This document shows positions 36,048 to 44,891 of a DNA stretch of 64,000 nt, one piece after another; the first letter of the stretch is position 1; every line of letters begins with the position of its first letter. The notes beneath the pieces were generated by a model. The model saw only the letters and a list, made by a program, of their open reading frames with translations, was not told where the DNA came from and did not search any database. The translations under genes and the position numbers were made by a program. Source of the DNA: Levilactobacillus tujiorum (GTDB lineage Bacteria; Bacillota; Bacilli; Lactobacillales; Lactobacillaceae); assembly GCF_012641185.1 (NCBI RefSeq), contig NZ_JAAXLK010000011.1, forward strand, positions 1-64,000, written 5' to 3'.

Positions 36048-36740
36048 TCACTTGCGGGGTTTTTCTACCGCAGCCGGCACAAACAACCAACCCAGCAACA
36101 GGAGCTTGAACCCGCTGGCCACCCACAGCACATCGACGGCCGCTAGTCTAGCTAGGCCGACCCCGATCGCACAGCCGGTCAGGAAGACCACCAGCACGCT
36201 CACCAAGCGGAGTACCCGTTGCGTGGCCTGCCGATCGTGATTGATCAACGCCTGATAACAGCTCGTCGCCAGCGTCTTGGTATTGCCCGTCATGATGCCA
36301 TTGTTGATCGCCACACCCCCGACTTGCCGAAAAATTGTCAGCTCATAGCCCGCAACAATCCCCAGAAAGAAGATTAACCACGGATCCAACAATTTCCCCT
36401 GAACACTGGCCAGAATAGTGTAAGCCAAGACATCAAATAACATCAGCCACCGCATTTGTCGCTGGCGGTTTCCCCGGCCGATCCGTTCACTAAGACCTTG
36501 GGCCACAAAGCACCCTAAGAAATAACCGCCCCAAACAAACCCATTTGTCCAGGCAGATTGCCAGCCGGCCGTTACCAACTTGACCACCCCGACCACTAGA
36601 TTACCAGTCTGGGCGCTCACGAAGACTTCCCCGTGCTCCAGAAAAGTATCGGCATCAATCGCCCCCATCAGTAGCGTTGCCCCCAGCGTAAGAATGGTAT
36701 CCGTTAGGGGGCGAAATTGCCCTGTCGTCGCGGAAGTCAC
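36048..36740 (-). CDS. YoaK/DUF1275-family membrane protein
   Basis: The 230-residue protein has about six membrane helices and the DUF1275 pattern GAIDADTFLEHGEVFVSAQTGN, then MTGNTK further along. The function of this family is not established. GTG at 36740 is about 10 bp after AAGGAG. It follows the alpha/beta-hydrolase gene on the same strand after a 25-bp gap, so both may be in one transcript. Confidence 0.85.
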   Translation of the reverse strand: MTSATTGQFRPLTDTILTLGATLLMGAIDADTFLEHGEVFVSAQTGNLVVGVVKLVTAGWQSAWTNGFVWGGYFLGCFVAQGLSERIGRGNRQRQMRWLMLFDVLAYTILASVQGKLLDPWLIFFLGIVAGYELTIFRQVGGVAINNGIMTGNTKTLATSCYQALINHDRQATQRVLRLVSVLVVFLTGCAIGVGLARLAAVDVLWVASGFKLLLLGWLFVPAAVEKPRK

Positions 36741-36765
36741 GCGCTGTCATCTCCTTCTAGTATGA

Positions 36766-37710
36766 CTAATGAATATACTTTGCCAAGAACGCCTTGACCT
36801 TTTGCTCGTACAACGTTGGATTGTGGGATAACGCGGCGGCATGCTTGGCCCCCGGCACCACGACTAACTGCTTAGGGCCGTTGTCGGCGCGATAGACCTG
36901 ATAGACCATCCGTGTGGGCACAAAGGTATCGGCGCCACCGTGAATGAACAGCATCGGTTTGTGATTTTTCTTCACGGCAGCCAACGCGTTAGCATCCTTG
37001 AAATAAAAACCAGCCTTAACTTTAGCGACTGCACTGGTCAGTGGGACCAATGGCCAGTATGGCAAATTGTACATCTGCTTAGCTTGATACGTGATTTCTG
37101 ATTCAGCGTCGGTATAGCCACAATCTTCAATGTAGGCCTTTAGCTGACTCGGCGTCTTCAAGCCGCTGGTCATCATCGTCGTGGCACCCCCCATGGAGAC
37201 CCCGAATAAGACCACCTGGGACTGCTTTCCTTGCTTGGCGATGACCTGATCGACCCATTTCAAATAGTCCTTACTCTCATAATGACCGTAGCTAATCACT
37301 TTCCCTTGGCTCTGGCCCTGACCACGCGTATCGGGAATCAGCGTGTTATAACCCAATTGGTGAAAAAGCGCCGCATATCCCCCCATGGCTTCCTTGTTGG
37401 AGCCAAAGCCATGGACTAAGACGACTGTTTTCGTCGTCTTTTTCGCTGCCGGAATGTAGTCGGCTACCAGCTTCAAGTTGGCCCCGGCCGCTTGTTCCGT
37501 CCACCGTTGCTTGGACACGTCACGATACCACTTCTTCTGAGCATAGAGTGGATCACTCTTTTTCAGCGTTGTGTCTACCGCGACAAATTCTTTCTTGCCA
37601 CTCGCCACCGTCATATTGTAGAAGTACAGACTTGCCCCCAATAATCCGACCACAATGACTACAACCAGCACACCGAGGCTGATTAACCCCCATTTTTTAC
37701 CTTTACTCAC
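36766..37710 (-). CDS. Membrane-anchored alpha/beta hydrolase
   Basis: The protein of about 314 residues has an N-terminal membrane helix and an extracytoplasmic alpha/beta-hydrolase domain. It has the oxyanion-hole motif HGFGSNK and nucleophile elbow GVSMGG; Asp in HGGADTFVP and His in GAKHAAAL complete the triad. It resembles the YqkD-type serine hydrolases of Gram-positive bacteria; the substrate is unknown. I choose GTG at 37710 (reading MSKGKKWG), 6 bp after GGGAGG. The longer reading frame would include that site. Confidence 0.88.
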   Translation of the reverse strand: MSKGKKWGLISLGVLVVVIVVGLLGASLYFYNMTVASGKKEFVAVDTTLKKSDPLYAQKKWYRDVSKQRWTEQAAGANLKLVADYIPAAKKTTKTVVLVHGFGSNKEAMGGYAALFHQLGYNTLIPDTRGQGQSQGKVISYGHYESKDYLKWVDQVIAKQGKQSQVVLFGVSMGGATTMMTSGLKTPSQLKAYIEDCGYTDAESEITYQAKQMYNLPYWPLVPLTSAVAKVKAGFYFKDANALAAVKKNHKPMLFIHGGADTFVPTRMVYQVYRADNGPKQLVVVPGAKHAAALSHNPTLYEQKVKAFLAKYIH

Positions 37711-37918
37711 AATTGTTGCCTCCCAATTCTCATTACCGGCCACCTAACTGGCGCCGCAATTCTCTCTTTCGTTAGTATACGGAGTTCTTTTCGCCAGCGC
37801 AATCAATACGAAATTTGCTATAATGAGCACAAACTTGACTGAAACGCTCGTGCTCTATTTCTAAGGGACCCAGCGCTCATTCAGTCATCACCGATACTTT
37901 GCCTAGGAGGGCCTGCTT

Positions 37919-39727
37919 ATGAAATATTCTTTAAATTGGGATCTCGACTCACTTTTTAGCGGTGGTATTCACTCCGAGCAGCTAAAAACGAAATTGGCGA
38001 CGACTAAAACGGCCATTGCCGCGCTCGATGATCTGCTTGATCGTTGGGATGCCGCCAGTGATGCGCCACATTATCAGCAATTCATTAAGCTCATCAATCA
38101 ACTGCAAGCCATTGAAGCCGGTATCGGTCAAGCGGGTCTGTTCATCTCGGCGGTCGGTTCCGCTGATTTTAACAATCCCGACGTTGCCCCGATGGAAGCT
38201 CAGCTCCGCGACTTAGCGACCCAATCGGACAATGTGAGCGGTAAGTTAAAAAAAGTCTTAGTGCAAGTCCCTGACGCCAACTTCACCGCCATGCTGGAAC
38301 AGCCGGCACTCAAGCCATTAGCCTTCAACCTGCAGGAAATGCGCGATGAGGGTAAGTCACTGTTGGATGACAAGACGGAAGCGCTAATCAGCCGTCTCAA
38401 TCTTGATGGCAAGGCCGCCTGGAGCTCCCACTATGATTCGCTGGTGGCCACCGTGACCGTGCCCTTTCACGACGCAGACGGCAACCCCATCACCCTATCC
38501 GCTGGGCAAGCTGACAATAACCTTTTGGGAAATGCCGATCCCCAGTATCGGGCCGAGCTGTTGCCCGCTTGGGAGCAGGCTTGGGCGGATAAGGAACAGC
38601 TCTTTGCGGACACCCTCAACCACTTAGCGGGCTTTCGGCTGACCGAGTACGCCGCTCATGGAACGACGGATTTCTTGCGGCAACCCCTCAAGGATAACCG
38701 GCTGAGTGCCGCCACGTTGGCGACCATCTGGCAAGTTGTGGACGACAATAAACAATTTTTACTCGACTATCTCGATCGTAAAGCAGCCCTGTTAGGCAAA
38801 AAGCACGCCGGTTGGCAAGACGTCGAAGCACCTCTGAACTTACCGGGGAGTCAACTCCACCATTTCACCTACGATGAGGCGGCGGCCTTCATCATCAAAC
38901 ATTACGGTGAGTTCTCACCCAAGATGGCTGCACTCGCTCAACACGCCTTCGACCATCACTGGATTGAAGCCGAGGATCGGGCAGGCAAGGCGCCCGGTGG
39001 CTGGATGGAAAATGCGCCGGAGACCCACGAGTCTCGAATCTTCATGACGTTTACCGGATCACCTAACGACGTTTCCACCTTGGCTCATGAACTGGGTCAC
39101 GCCTTCCACTCCAGTGTGATGGCCGATCTCCCCTATTTACGGCAAGACTACGCCATGAATGTGGCCGAGACCGCCTCGACATTGGGTGAGCTCATCGTTG
39201 CCGACGCTAACGTCCGCGCGGCTAAGACCGATGCTGAAAAGATCACCTTACTCAACGCGAAGATGGATAACCCACTCGCCATGTTCCTCAATATCCGCGC
39301 CCGTTATCTCTTTGAAAGCCGCTTCTACCAATTACGGCAGAAGAAGTTAGTGACCCCAGCGGAGCTCAACGAACTCATGCTTAACGCGCAAAAGGAAGCC
39401 TTTGGCCACGACCTCTCGACTTACTCTCCCCACTTCTGGGCCAGCAAGCTTCACTTCTACATCGACGACCTGTCCTTCTACAACTTCCCTTACGTGTTCG
39501 GCTATCTCTTTAGTCTGGGAATCTACGCCAAAGCCCAACAGACGGGGAACTTTGAAGACCAATACATCGCCCTCTTACGGGACACGGCCAACATGTCCAC
39601 GGAAGACCTGGCCCGCAAGCACCTGGGCGTTGACCTGACTAAACCCGACTTCTGGTTAGCTGGCGTTAAATTAATCAAACGCGATGTCGCTGAATTCATG
39701 CGGCTAACCGATTCACTGGTGAAATAG
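37919..39727 (+). CDS. pepF: Oligoendopeptidase F
   Basis: PepF is an M3-family zinc peptidase that cuts oligopeptides of about 7-17 residues in the cytoplasm. The 602-residue length is typical. The zinc motif HELGH begins at H390, and the downstream ESRFYQLRQ region and IDDLSFYNFPYVFGYLFSLG segment are conserved. ATG follows AGGAGGG. It works naturally with the Opp system near 48-54 kb, which supplies peptides. The gene is monocistronic or weakly linked to the XRE gene 73 bp downstream. Confidence 0.95.
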   Translation: MKYSLNWDLDSLFSGGIHSEQLKTKLATTKTAIAALDDLLDRWDAASDAPHYQQFIKLINQLQAIEAGIGQAGLFISAVGSADFNNPDVAPMEAQLRDLATQSDNVSGKLKKVLVQVPDANFTAMLEQPALKPLAFNLQEMRDEGKSLLDDKTEALISRLNLDGKAAWSSHYDSLVATVTVPFHDADGNPITLSAGQADNNLLGNADPQYRAELLPAWEQAWADKEQLFADTLNHLAGFRLTEYAAHGTTDFLRQPLKDNRLSAATLATIWQVVDDNKQFLLDYLDRKAALLGKKHAGWQDVEAPLNLPGSQLHHFTYDEAAAFIIKHYGEFSPKMAALAQHAFDHHWIEAEDRAGKAPGGWMENAPETHESRIFMTFTGSPNDVSTLAHELGHAFHSSVMADLPYLRQDYAMNVAETASTLGELIVADANVRAAKTDAEKITLLNAKMDNPLAMFLNIRARYLFESRFYQLRQKKLVTPAELNELMLNAQKEAFGHDLSTYSPHFWASKLHFYIDDLSFYNFPYVFGYLFSLGIYAKAQQTGNFEDQYIALLRDTANMSTEDLARKHLGVDLTKPDFWLAGVKLIKRDVAEFMRLTDSLVK

Positions 39728-39800
39728 TCAACTTTCGGTTAAAAGCAACGCTAAGTGGTATACTAAGGGTAAAGACTATCGAAAGAAACGGGTGAGCTGC

Positions 39801-40223
39801 ATGTTTTCTGAACGACTTCGGGCTTTACGGCGCGGTCAACATATCACATTGGAACAATTGGCAACGGCTTTGAATAAGCAACAGTCCGTGGGGCCAGACG
39901 ATCATCCTAACACCGCCTCACAGATTGGCAATTGGGAACGGGGCATCCGGACCCCTTCATTTATTGAAGTACGCAAGCTAGCAGAATATTTCGACGTCAC
40001 CATGGATTACCTGACGGGTAAGGCGGAACGCGATGAATATGATCTTGGTCGCCTGTTCCTATCTGGCAAGCAGCTAAGCTTTAACCGCGAACTATTGAGT
40101 GGTCAGGATCGCTACGAAATTTACCAATTGATTGACGGCTACCTCCACGGTCGTGAAAACCGGGCTACCCCGCAGAACACCAATCAACAGGAAGAATTGG
40201 ATCTTCACTTAGACGATCACTAG
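39801..40223 (+). CDS. XRE-family transcriptional regulator
   Basis: The 140-residue protein has an N-terminal helix-turn-helix (about 5-65). A loop of some 15 residues (QQSVGPDDHPNTAS) is inserted before helix 3, followed by the typical FDVTMDYLTGKAE end. The C-terminal half is acidic and of unknown role. ATG at 39801 has GGGTGA in front; a GTG at 39792 is possible. A terminator follows. The target is unknown. Confidence 0.82.
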   Translation: MFSERLRALRRGQHITLEQLATALNKQQSVGPDDHPNTASQIGNWERGIRTPSFIEVRKLAEYFDVTMDYLTGKAERDEYDLGRLFLSGKQLSFNRELLSGQDRYEIYQLIDGYLHGRENRATPQNTNQQEELDLHLDDH

Positions 40224-40229
40224 TAACTT

Positions 40230-40262
40230 GAAGTCGGCCGGCTGTTGTCGGTCGACTTTTTA
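40230..40262 (+). terminator. Terminator after the XRE gene
   Basis: AAGTCG-CCG and CGG-CGACTT pair with a single mismatch or bulge, followed by T5. Confidence 0.82.
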
Positions 40263-40298
40263 CGCCCCACACATTTCAATCCAGAAAGGACCTTTCTC

Positions 40299-41150
40299 GT
40301 GAACCCTAAAAAACTTCGCAAACTTAAGAAAAAGATTCGCCATCAACCCCTGACACAGCGCAAGACTGCCTACATCGCACGCATGACGGACTACTACCAT
40401 CAGTTTACCAACATCCCCGCTGCCAAGATTCTGATTAGCAACGTCCTCTTGGCCGATCGGATGCTGGCGGCCGGGGATCTTCCCCAACAGGTGCCCTTGC
40501 TCCAACTTCCCGATGATATTCAGGATCAGATCTTTAAGAAGATTGGCGAGCAGCATCCCGCGGGCGACGCCACTGGCGATAAGCTCTGGAATGAATTAAC
40601 CGCCGCGCTGCCGGATTTGGACCACGATTTACGGTCATTCCGGGACTATCTTGAAACCCACTACGGCATGTGGGCCTACACCTCGGCGCCATTCGTTGCG
40701 GACCTCGCCAAGTTCGTGGGCGACCGGGCCGTTCTAGAAGTGATGGCTGGCAACGGCTACATTTCTAAGGGGTTACGGGACGCTCACAAGACGGTCTACA
40801 CCACGGATAATCAGGCATGGACCAGTGAGAACGAAACTGGCCGTCATCCGCTCATGACGATTGAACCGCTATCGGCGGTCGCGGCCTGGCAGAAATATCA
40901 AGACGAGGTGGGCGTGGTCGTCATGTCCTGGTCGCCGGATGGCCTACCGCTAGACTGGGAGTTGCTCCAAGCCATTCGCGCCTCTCAGCGTGAGGTCGAC
41001 TTCGTGGTGATTGGCGAACCCCATGGCGCTACCGGTTCAGCGGACTTCTGGGACCATGCCGAGTTGTTGGAGAATAAGGCCACCCGTGAGTTGAACCGTC
41101 ACTTCACCCAAATCGACTTGGTTCAAGACCACGTCTACCTCGTGAAATAA
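40299..41150 (+). CDS. SAM-dependent methyltransferase-like protein
   Basis: The protein of about 284 residues has a helical N-terminal part (1-130) and a Rossmann-like methyltransferase core. Motif I reads VLEVMAGNGYISKGL, then TTDNQAW for the acidic loop, and VVVMSWSPDGLPLDW as a motif IV-like strand. The substrate is unknown. GTG at 40299 follows AGAAAGGA and avoids the terminator that an earlier start (40245) would include. I recall similar proteins in lactobacilli annotated only as hypothetical or methyltransferase. Confidence 0.72.
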   Translation: MNPKKLRKLKKKIRHQPLTQRKTAYIARMTDYYHQFTNIPAAKILISNVLLADRMLAAGDLPQQVPLLQLPDDIQDQIFKKIGEQHPAGDATGDKLWNELTAALPDLDHDLRSFRDYLETHYGMWAYTSAPFVADLAKFVGDRAVLEVMAGNGYISKGLRDAHKTVYTTDNQAWTSENETGRHPLMTIEPLSAVAAWQKYQDEVGVVVMSWSPDGLPLDWELLQAIRASQREVDFVVIGEPHGATGSADFWDHAELLENKATRELNRHFTQIDLVQDHVYLVK

Positions 41151-41167
41151 CTAGCTGAAAAGTTCTC

Positions 41168-41202
41168 TAAACCAGTCACCTGCGGCTGCCAGGGATTCCG
41201 CC
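41168..41202 (+). repeat. Structured intergenic element, stub E (5' fragment)
   Basis: TAAACCAGTCACC followed by TGCGGCTGCCAGGGATTCCG matches the left end of copies B and C, then stops. The next bases (TTTGATTA) resemble the sequence after domain I of copy C, so this looks like an internally deleted relic, just after the methyltransferase gene. Confidence 0.7.
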
Positions 41203-41299
41203 TTTGATTACAAATTAACAAACTGGCCATTTGCGGTTTACCCATTATTAACTATTTGATATTATGTTTATGGTTAATCGGCCGAGGGAGGAACCGTTC

Positions 41300-41404
41300 A
41301 TGGTTGCATTAGGGAATATTTTGTTTTATGGCTTGGGAACTTTGCTGATCATTGCCGTGGGTTACGCCGCGTTTGCAAGTTACCAAGCACATCGAGATGA
41401 ATAA
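41300..41404 (+). CDS. Small hydrophobic protein, 34 residues
   Basis: ATG at 41300 follows GGGAGG at a spacing of 7 bp, and the frame runs 34 codons to TAA. The peptide has one membrane helix (about residues 4-26, with LFYGLGTLLIIAVGYAAFA) and a charged tail QAHRDE. A strong terminator begins right after the stop. No similarity is known to me. Small single-helix proteins of this kind can modulate membrane complexes or act as type I toxins; neither role is shown here. Confidence 0.68.
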   Translation: MVALGNILFYGLGTLLIIAVGYAAFASYQAHRDE

Positions 41405-41405
41405 C

Positions 41406-41463
41406 AAAAACAGGAATTTCAGGACCTTCTCGGGAAGAAGATCTTGAGATTCCTGTCTTTTTT
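41406..41463. terminator. Terminator between small ORF and ydcF-like gene
   Basis: CAGGAAT-TCA and TGA-ATTCCTG with further inner pairs form a long hairpin, followed by T on the plus strand and preceded by A5. It can serve both convergent genes. Confidence 0.85.
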
Positions 41464-42529
41464 ATTGATACTCCGCCCAGACTAAGACCAGGCTCAAAAT
41501 AAACATCAACCCAATGGCAATGGCGTGCCAGCGCTTATTCCCCACGAAAATGGCGATGTACTCCCGGATAATCGCGTTAGGTAGGAAGAATTTAGCCGTA
41601 TGGGCGCCAATTCCGTTGGCTTTAACTCCGGCTTTTCTGGCAATCATCCCAGCGCGAAAAGTATGGTAGCCGTTGGTCACAAAGGTGATCTTGGGCTTCA
41701 CGGTGCCTCGTGCGTCGATAATCTTTTGCGAGAAAACCATGTTCTCGTACGTCGTCGTTGACTGGTCTTCAGCGATCGCTTGCTCCGGTGGCAGGCCGTG
41801 ATCCAGCGCGTATTGGCGCATGGCGACCCCCTCTGCCACCGTCTCATCACCACCCTGACCACCAGAAAAGATGATCACGGGGCCTTGGCCAATCTTACGC
41901 AGCTGCTTGCGATAAAATTTCAGCGCCCGATCAATCCGTCGCGCCAACAGCGGTGAGACTTCATCGCCATTTAACAGCCCCGCCCCCAACACAATCAGGT
42001 AGTCCTGCCGGTAACGCGGGTGGTTGAACTGATAAATCACCAGCATGGTTAGGTAGTTGTAGAACCAAAAAAGCACGTAGAAAACGACCATGCCGGGAAA
42101 AATATTTACAAACGTCGCCACCGGTAGCGGCAAATACAGTGAGGTCAACCGCATGATGAACGGCGCCAATAAAATGGCAATCCCCAGAAACAAGGTCAAC
42201 ATGTTGGCGATCGTATGACTCTCACGCCGCCACACAATCCAGGCATTCCACAACAGGAGAAAGGCTTGGAGCATGAACGCGAGCCCGATCAGTAAGATAA
42301 TGCCAATAAAGATAATCAGGCTAAATCCAAAGAGCAACTCGTTGCCAAAACCAATAATTGAGATGGCCAGCATCACCATGGTGGAATAGAAAAATAGCGA
42401 AAACCAAATCCCATTGCTCAGCCGTCGTTTCTCAATGGCATAACTGGTAAAGAAGATTGCACCAAATAAGAGCGGTACCAGCCAGCCCCAATAAACGACT
42501 AGCGGGATATTAAATAATTCATCTTGCAT
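41462..42529 (-). CDS. YdcF-family (DUF218) multi-pass membrane protein
   Basis: The 355-residue protein has about six N-terminal membrane helices (to about 170), a DUF218/ElyC-SanA-type domain (about 175-325), and one C-terminal helix. The DUF218 domain shows LIVLGAGLLNGDEVSPLLARRIDRAL, IIFSGGQGGDE and VTNGYHTFRAG. Family members are linked to envelope biogenesis, but the reaction is unknown. It follows the TMEM175-like gene by 41 bp on the same strand, so co-transcription is possible. Confidence 0.88.
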   Translation of the reverse strand: MQDELFNIPLVVYWGWLVPLLFGAIFFTSYAIEKRRLSNGIWFSLFFYSTMVMLAISIIGFGNELLFGFSLIIFIGIILLIGLAFMLQAFLLLWNAWIVWRRESHTIANMLTLFLGIAILLAPFIMRLTSLYLPLPVATFVNIFPGMVVFYVLFWFYNYLTMLVIYQFNHPRYRQDYLIVLGAGLLNGDEVSPLLARRIDRALKFYRKQLRKIGQGPVIIFSGGQGGDETVAEGVAMRQYALDHGLPPEQAIAEDQSTTTYENMVFSQKIIDARGTVKPKITFVTNGYHTFRAGMIARKAGVKANGIGAHTAKFFLPNAIIREYIAIFVGNKRWHAIAIGLMFILSLVLVWAEYQ

Positions 42530-42570
42530 GAAACTCCTCCAAAAACGTCATAATCTTAGGATAACACGAC

Positions 42571-43164
42571 TTAGGCAAACAACCGATCACTATCTGCTGG
42601 CGTCAGGATCGCCATCACAACGAGCTCAATCAAAGTGAAGGCCAGGGATACTGGCGGCCAGTAAAAGATCAGCGCCACCACTACGGCCCAGATCAGCCAA
42701 AACCAGATGCTCGCGTGCATGCGATAGACTGACATCTTCCGAATTTTCTGCGCAATTTCGGGATGGTCTTCCCGGTTAGCCCGCATGATGGTATATGACA
42801 ACGCCGCGTAAGCCAAGGCCCATAACGTAAAGATAATGAAGTAAAAGAGCTCTGGCTGCACGTCATTGATGAAACGCCCCGCCCAAGCCGTCGAGACCGG
42901 TAGCATGCTCATGGTCAGAATCCAGAAATTATTGACCCAGTAAATTCGCTTAGTCACCCGTTTAGTCAGACTAAACATGTAATGGTGATTGTACCAGGCC
43001 ACCCCGATAAAGAGAAAACTAATCAGGTAAGCCACTAGATAGCTCCAATTCGCCATCAATGCGGTAAACGTCGGCTCTTCAGGCGTTTTAAACTCAAGAA
43101 CCATGATCGTTAAGGCAATCGCAATCACGGCATCCGTGAAGGCTTCCACTCGTCCTTTGTTCAT
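42571..43164 (-). CDS. TMEM175-family potassium channel-like protein
   Basis: The 197-residue protein has six membrane helices and the TMEM175/DUF1211 signature RVEAFTDAVIAIALTIMVLE at the N-terminus. This contains the RxxxFSD-like filter-helix motif (here RVEAFTD). Bacterial members conduct K+ as tetramers. ATG follows GGGGGA, within a good binding site. The downstream gene is ydcF-like. Confidence 0.88.
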   Translation of the reverse strand: MNKGRVEAFTDAVIAIALTIMVLEFKTPEEPTFTALMANWSYLVAYLISFLFIGVAWYNHHYMFSLTKRVTKRIYWVNNFWILTMSMLPVSTAWAGRFINDVQPELFYFIIFTLWALAYAALSYTIMRANREDHPEIAQKIRKMSVYRMHASIWFWLIWAVVVALIFYWPPVSLAFTLIELVVMAILTPADSDRLFA

Positions 43165-43375
43165 CGAAAATCCCCCTCAAAAACTTATCATGATCTTAGA
43201 ATATCACAACTGTTCACAGGCGGTGTGAATAAGGACCTGCAGTATGTTTAGGAGATGATGGTTGGGCGCGATCATTTGAGCTAGTCTAAAAAATCAAAGA
43301 TGAATTCAGTCAAGTGAAATTCTTGCAAAGTCATTTTCAATGGACATACTGGTATACATAAGAGGAGGGATCCCT

Positions 43376-43606
43376 ATGACCATTAAAGCACGTAAAGTCG
43401 GTAATTCTACGGTATTGCCGGTTCCTAGTAGCATTAAAGTTTCTGCCGAATATGACGTTTATCAAGGCCGAGACGGCCAAATTATCTATACCCCTACGGC
43501 ACCCAATCCATTTCTAGACGATAAGTTTGTGAAAACTCATGACTTCTCACAAACAGAAGCGCTTAATGACCGCCCCTTAGGCACAGAGGTCGCCGATGAT
43601 GACTAA
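43376..43606 (+). CDS. MazE/PemI-like antitoxin
   Basis: The 76-residue protein has an N-terminal AbrB/MazE-like swapped-hairpin DNA-binding region (IKARKVGNSTVLPVPSSIKV). The C-terminal tail is acidic (FLDDKFVKTHDFSQTEAL...VADDD), as in antitoxins that wrap their toxin. ATG follows AGGAGGG. The stop codon overlaps the start of a MazF/PemK-like toxin frame that is broken. The antitoxin frame itself looks intact, so it is now an orphan. Confidence 0.85.
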   Translation: MTIKARKVGNSTVLPVPSSIKVSAEYDVYQGRDGQIIYTPTAPNPFLDDKFVKTHDFSQTEALNDRPLGTEVADDD

Positions 43607-43770
43607 TTATATCCCTGATACACAGGATATCGTCTGGCCTAATTTTAACCCTGCACGCGGACACAAAATTAAGTAGCGACGCCCCGCATTAGTATTAAGT
43701 CACCAAGGATATAGCCGTTTGACCAATTTAGTTGTCGTCTGTCCTATCACACACGCTATCAAAAGCTCGC
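43599..43770 (+). pseudogene. MazF/PemK-like toxin, stop-interrupted and truncated
   Basis: From ATG 43599 (overlapping the antitoxin stop) the frame reads like a PemK/MazF endoribonuclease: YIPDTQDIVWPNFNPARGHKIK, then TAG at 43674-43676, then RRPALVLSHQGYS and LVVVCPITHAI. Similarity ends near 43760, where the C-terminal half is missing and the convergent gene begins. A stop where family members usually have Lys, plus loss of the 3' half, indicates a dead toxin. Confidence 0.82.
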
Positions 43771-43781
43771 TTCAATCAGTC

Positions 43782-44378
43782 TTATCCCATCGCCCTAGCC
43801 CTAGGCGTCGTGCCCTTCTGATAAGTCGTCACGACCTTCGTTAAATTCACATCTTCATACCGACGAACCGTGGTCTTCGAACGTACCGGTTTAACCGCCT
43901 GCGATTTAACGGGAGAAACATACTGCTTGTTGCCCGTGATATACTGGCCATCCGCCAAGCGGTAGCGGGTTGTGGCGCCATGCTTAACGACTTGTGTGAC
44001 CGCCACCGCAGTCCCCTGCTTCACGTGCCGCACTTTTCCAGTCAACAAATCCGTCTCATAGACGTTAATTCCCTTAGGTGCGGTGACATACAGGCGGCGG
44101 TAATGATTATGCCAATAGAGCTGAACCGCGTAGTCATCATTAGCCGTGACGTATGTGCTGCTAAACTTGTACTGAGCTGCCTCACGACCAGAGAGCGTCT
44201 TGCCCACCGTGGTGAAAAGTGGATCACTAGGACGTGCTCGTTCAAATTGCGCCGTAACCGTGGCACTGGCGTCCAGCGAATAATCGTTAAGCCGATTCTT
44301 TGACCACAAAAAGTTCCACGCTACGCCGATGCCTAGCGTCACACCCAATATCAATAATCCCTTGTACAAGCTTATCAT
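43782..44378 (-). CDS. Membrane-anchored extracytoplasmic protein with SLAP/DUF5776-like module
   Basis: The 198-residue protein has an N-terminal helix (about 5-25) that anchors or exports it, then a basic extracytoplasmic region. Residues about 95-155 (YVTAPKGINVYETD...TTRYRLADGQYITGNKQYV) resemble the SLAP/DUF5776 or SH3-like wall-binding repeats of lactobacilli. The C-terminus is rich in Lys/Arg/Val. ATG follows AAGGAG. A cell-wall-associated role is inferred. Its 3' end abuts the truncated toxin. Confidence 0.68.
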   Translation of the reverse strand: MISLYKGLLILGVTLGIGVAWNFLWSKNRLNDYSLDASATVTAQFERARPSDPLFTTVGKTLSGREAAQYKFSSTYVTANDDYAVQLYWHNHYRRLYVTAPKGINVYETDLLTGKVRHVKQGTAVAVTQVVKHGATTRYRLADGQYITGNKQYVSPVKSQAVKPVRSKTTVRRYEDVNLTKVVTTYQKGTTPRARAMG

Positions 44379-44643
44379 AATAGTTTTCTCCTTAATCTAT
44401 CGCCCTTATTCATTAGTTTTTAGTGTGTAAAAACTATAACATTTATTTTATGTAAAAAGATACCACACTTTTATGAATGTGGTTAACTTATGTATTGAAT
44501 AATGGTTTATATCAAGGAGTACGTCGGTTAAATAAATCGTTTTACTATTTGAATCAACTCAACTAACTGTCAGTTGATCGCTTACTACCATTCACTTTCT
44601 TAGACTCGCCATTTCGAAAGCACCGTAAGCTGACACAAAACGC

Positions 44644-44855
44644 AAAAAAAACGTCTGACTGACCCAAAGGCCAATCAGACGTTTTTACCACAGCATTCGC
44701 CGAAACGAATGGATTTATCTCGGAATCCACATTCCCTCAAAATCAGACACGTCACAATACGGTGACATATGTGCCCTGCTGACAAATTCACCTAGCCGCT
44801 TGCGCGGACGCTCCTTGCAAGCAAGGAACGCGTGATTTCTCGACTCATCGCATAG
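44644..44855 (-). ncRNA. Candidate non-coding RNA with own promoter and terminator
   Basis: On the minus strand a -35 TTGCGC (44884-44889) and -10 TAGTAT (44861-44866) are 17 bp apart. The transcript of about 210 nt ends in a terminator (AACGTCTGA/TCAGACGTT plus T8, 44644-44686). It contains hairpins TTCCTTGC/GCAAGGA, CCGC/GCGG, GTCAC/GTGAC and CATTCG/CGAATG. No ORF with a binding site is seen. I could not match it to 6S, tmRNA, RNase P, SRP RNA or a T-box. The remainder of 44379-44891 holds no other feature. Confidence 0.6.
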
Positions 44856-44891
44856 GAACAATACTACCACAGCCATTGCCCTAGCGCAAGG

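Noticed and set aside
44644-44855. T-box or 6S RNA identity for this RNA
   Set aside because: It lacks the TGGNACC bulge core and a downstream aminoacyl gene. It also lacks the long closing helix of 6S RNA, so I left it unnamed.
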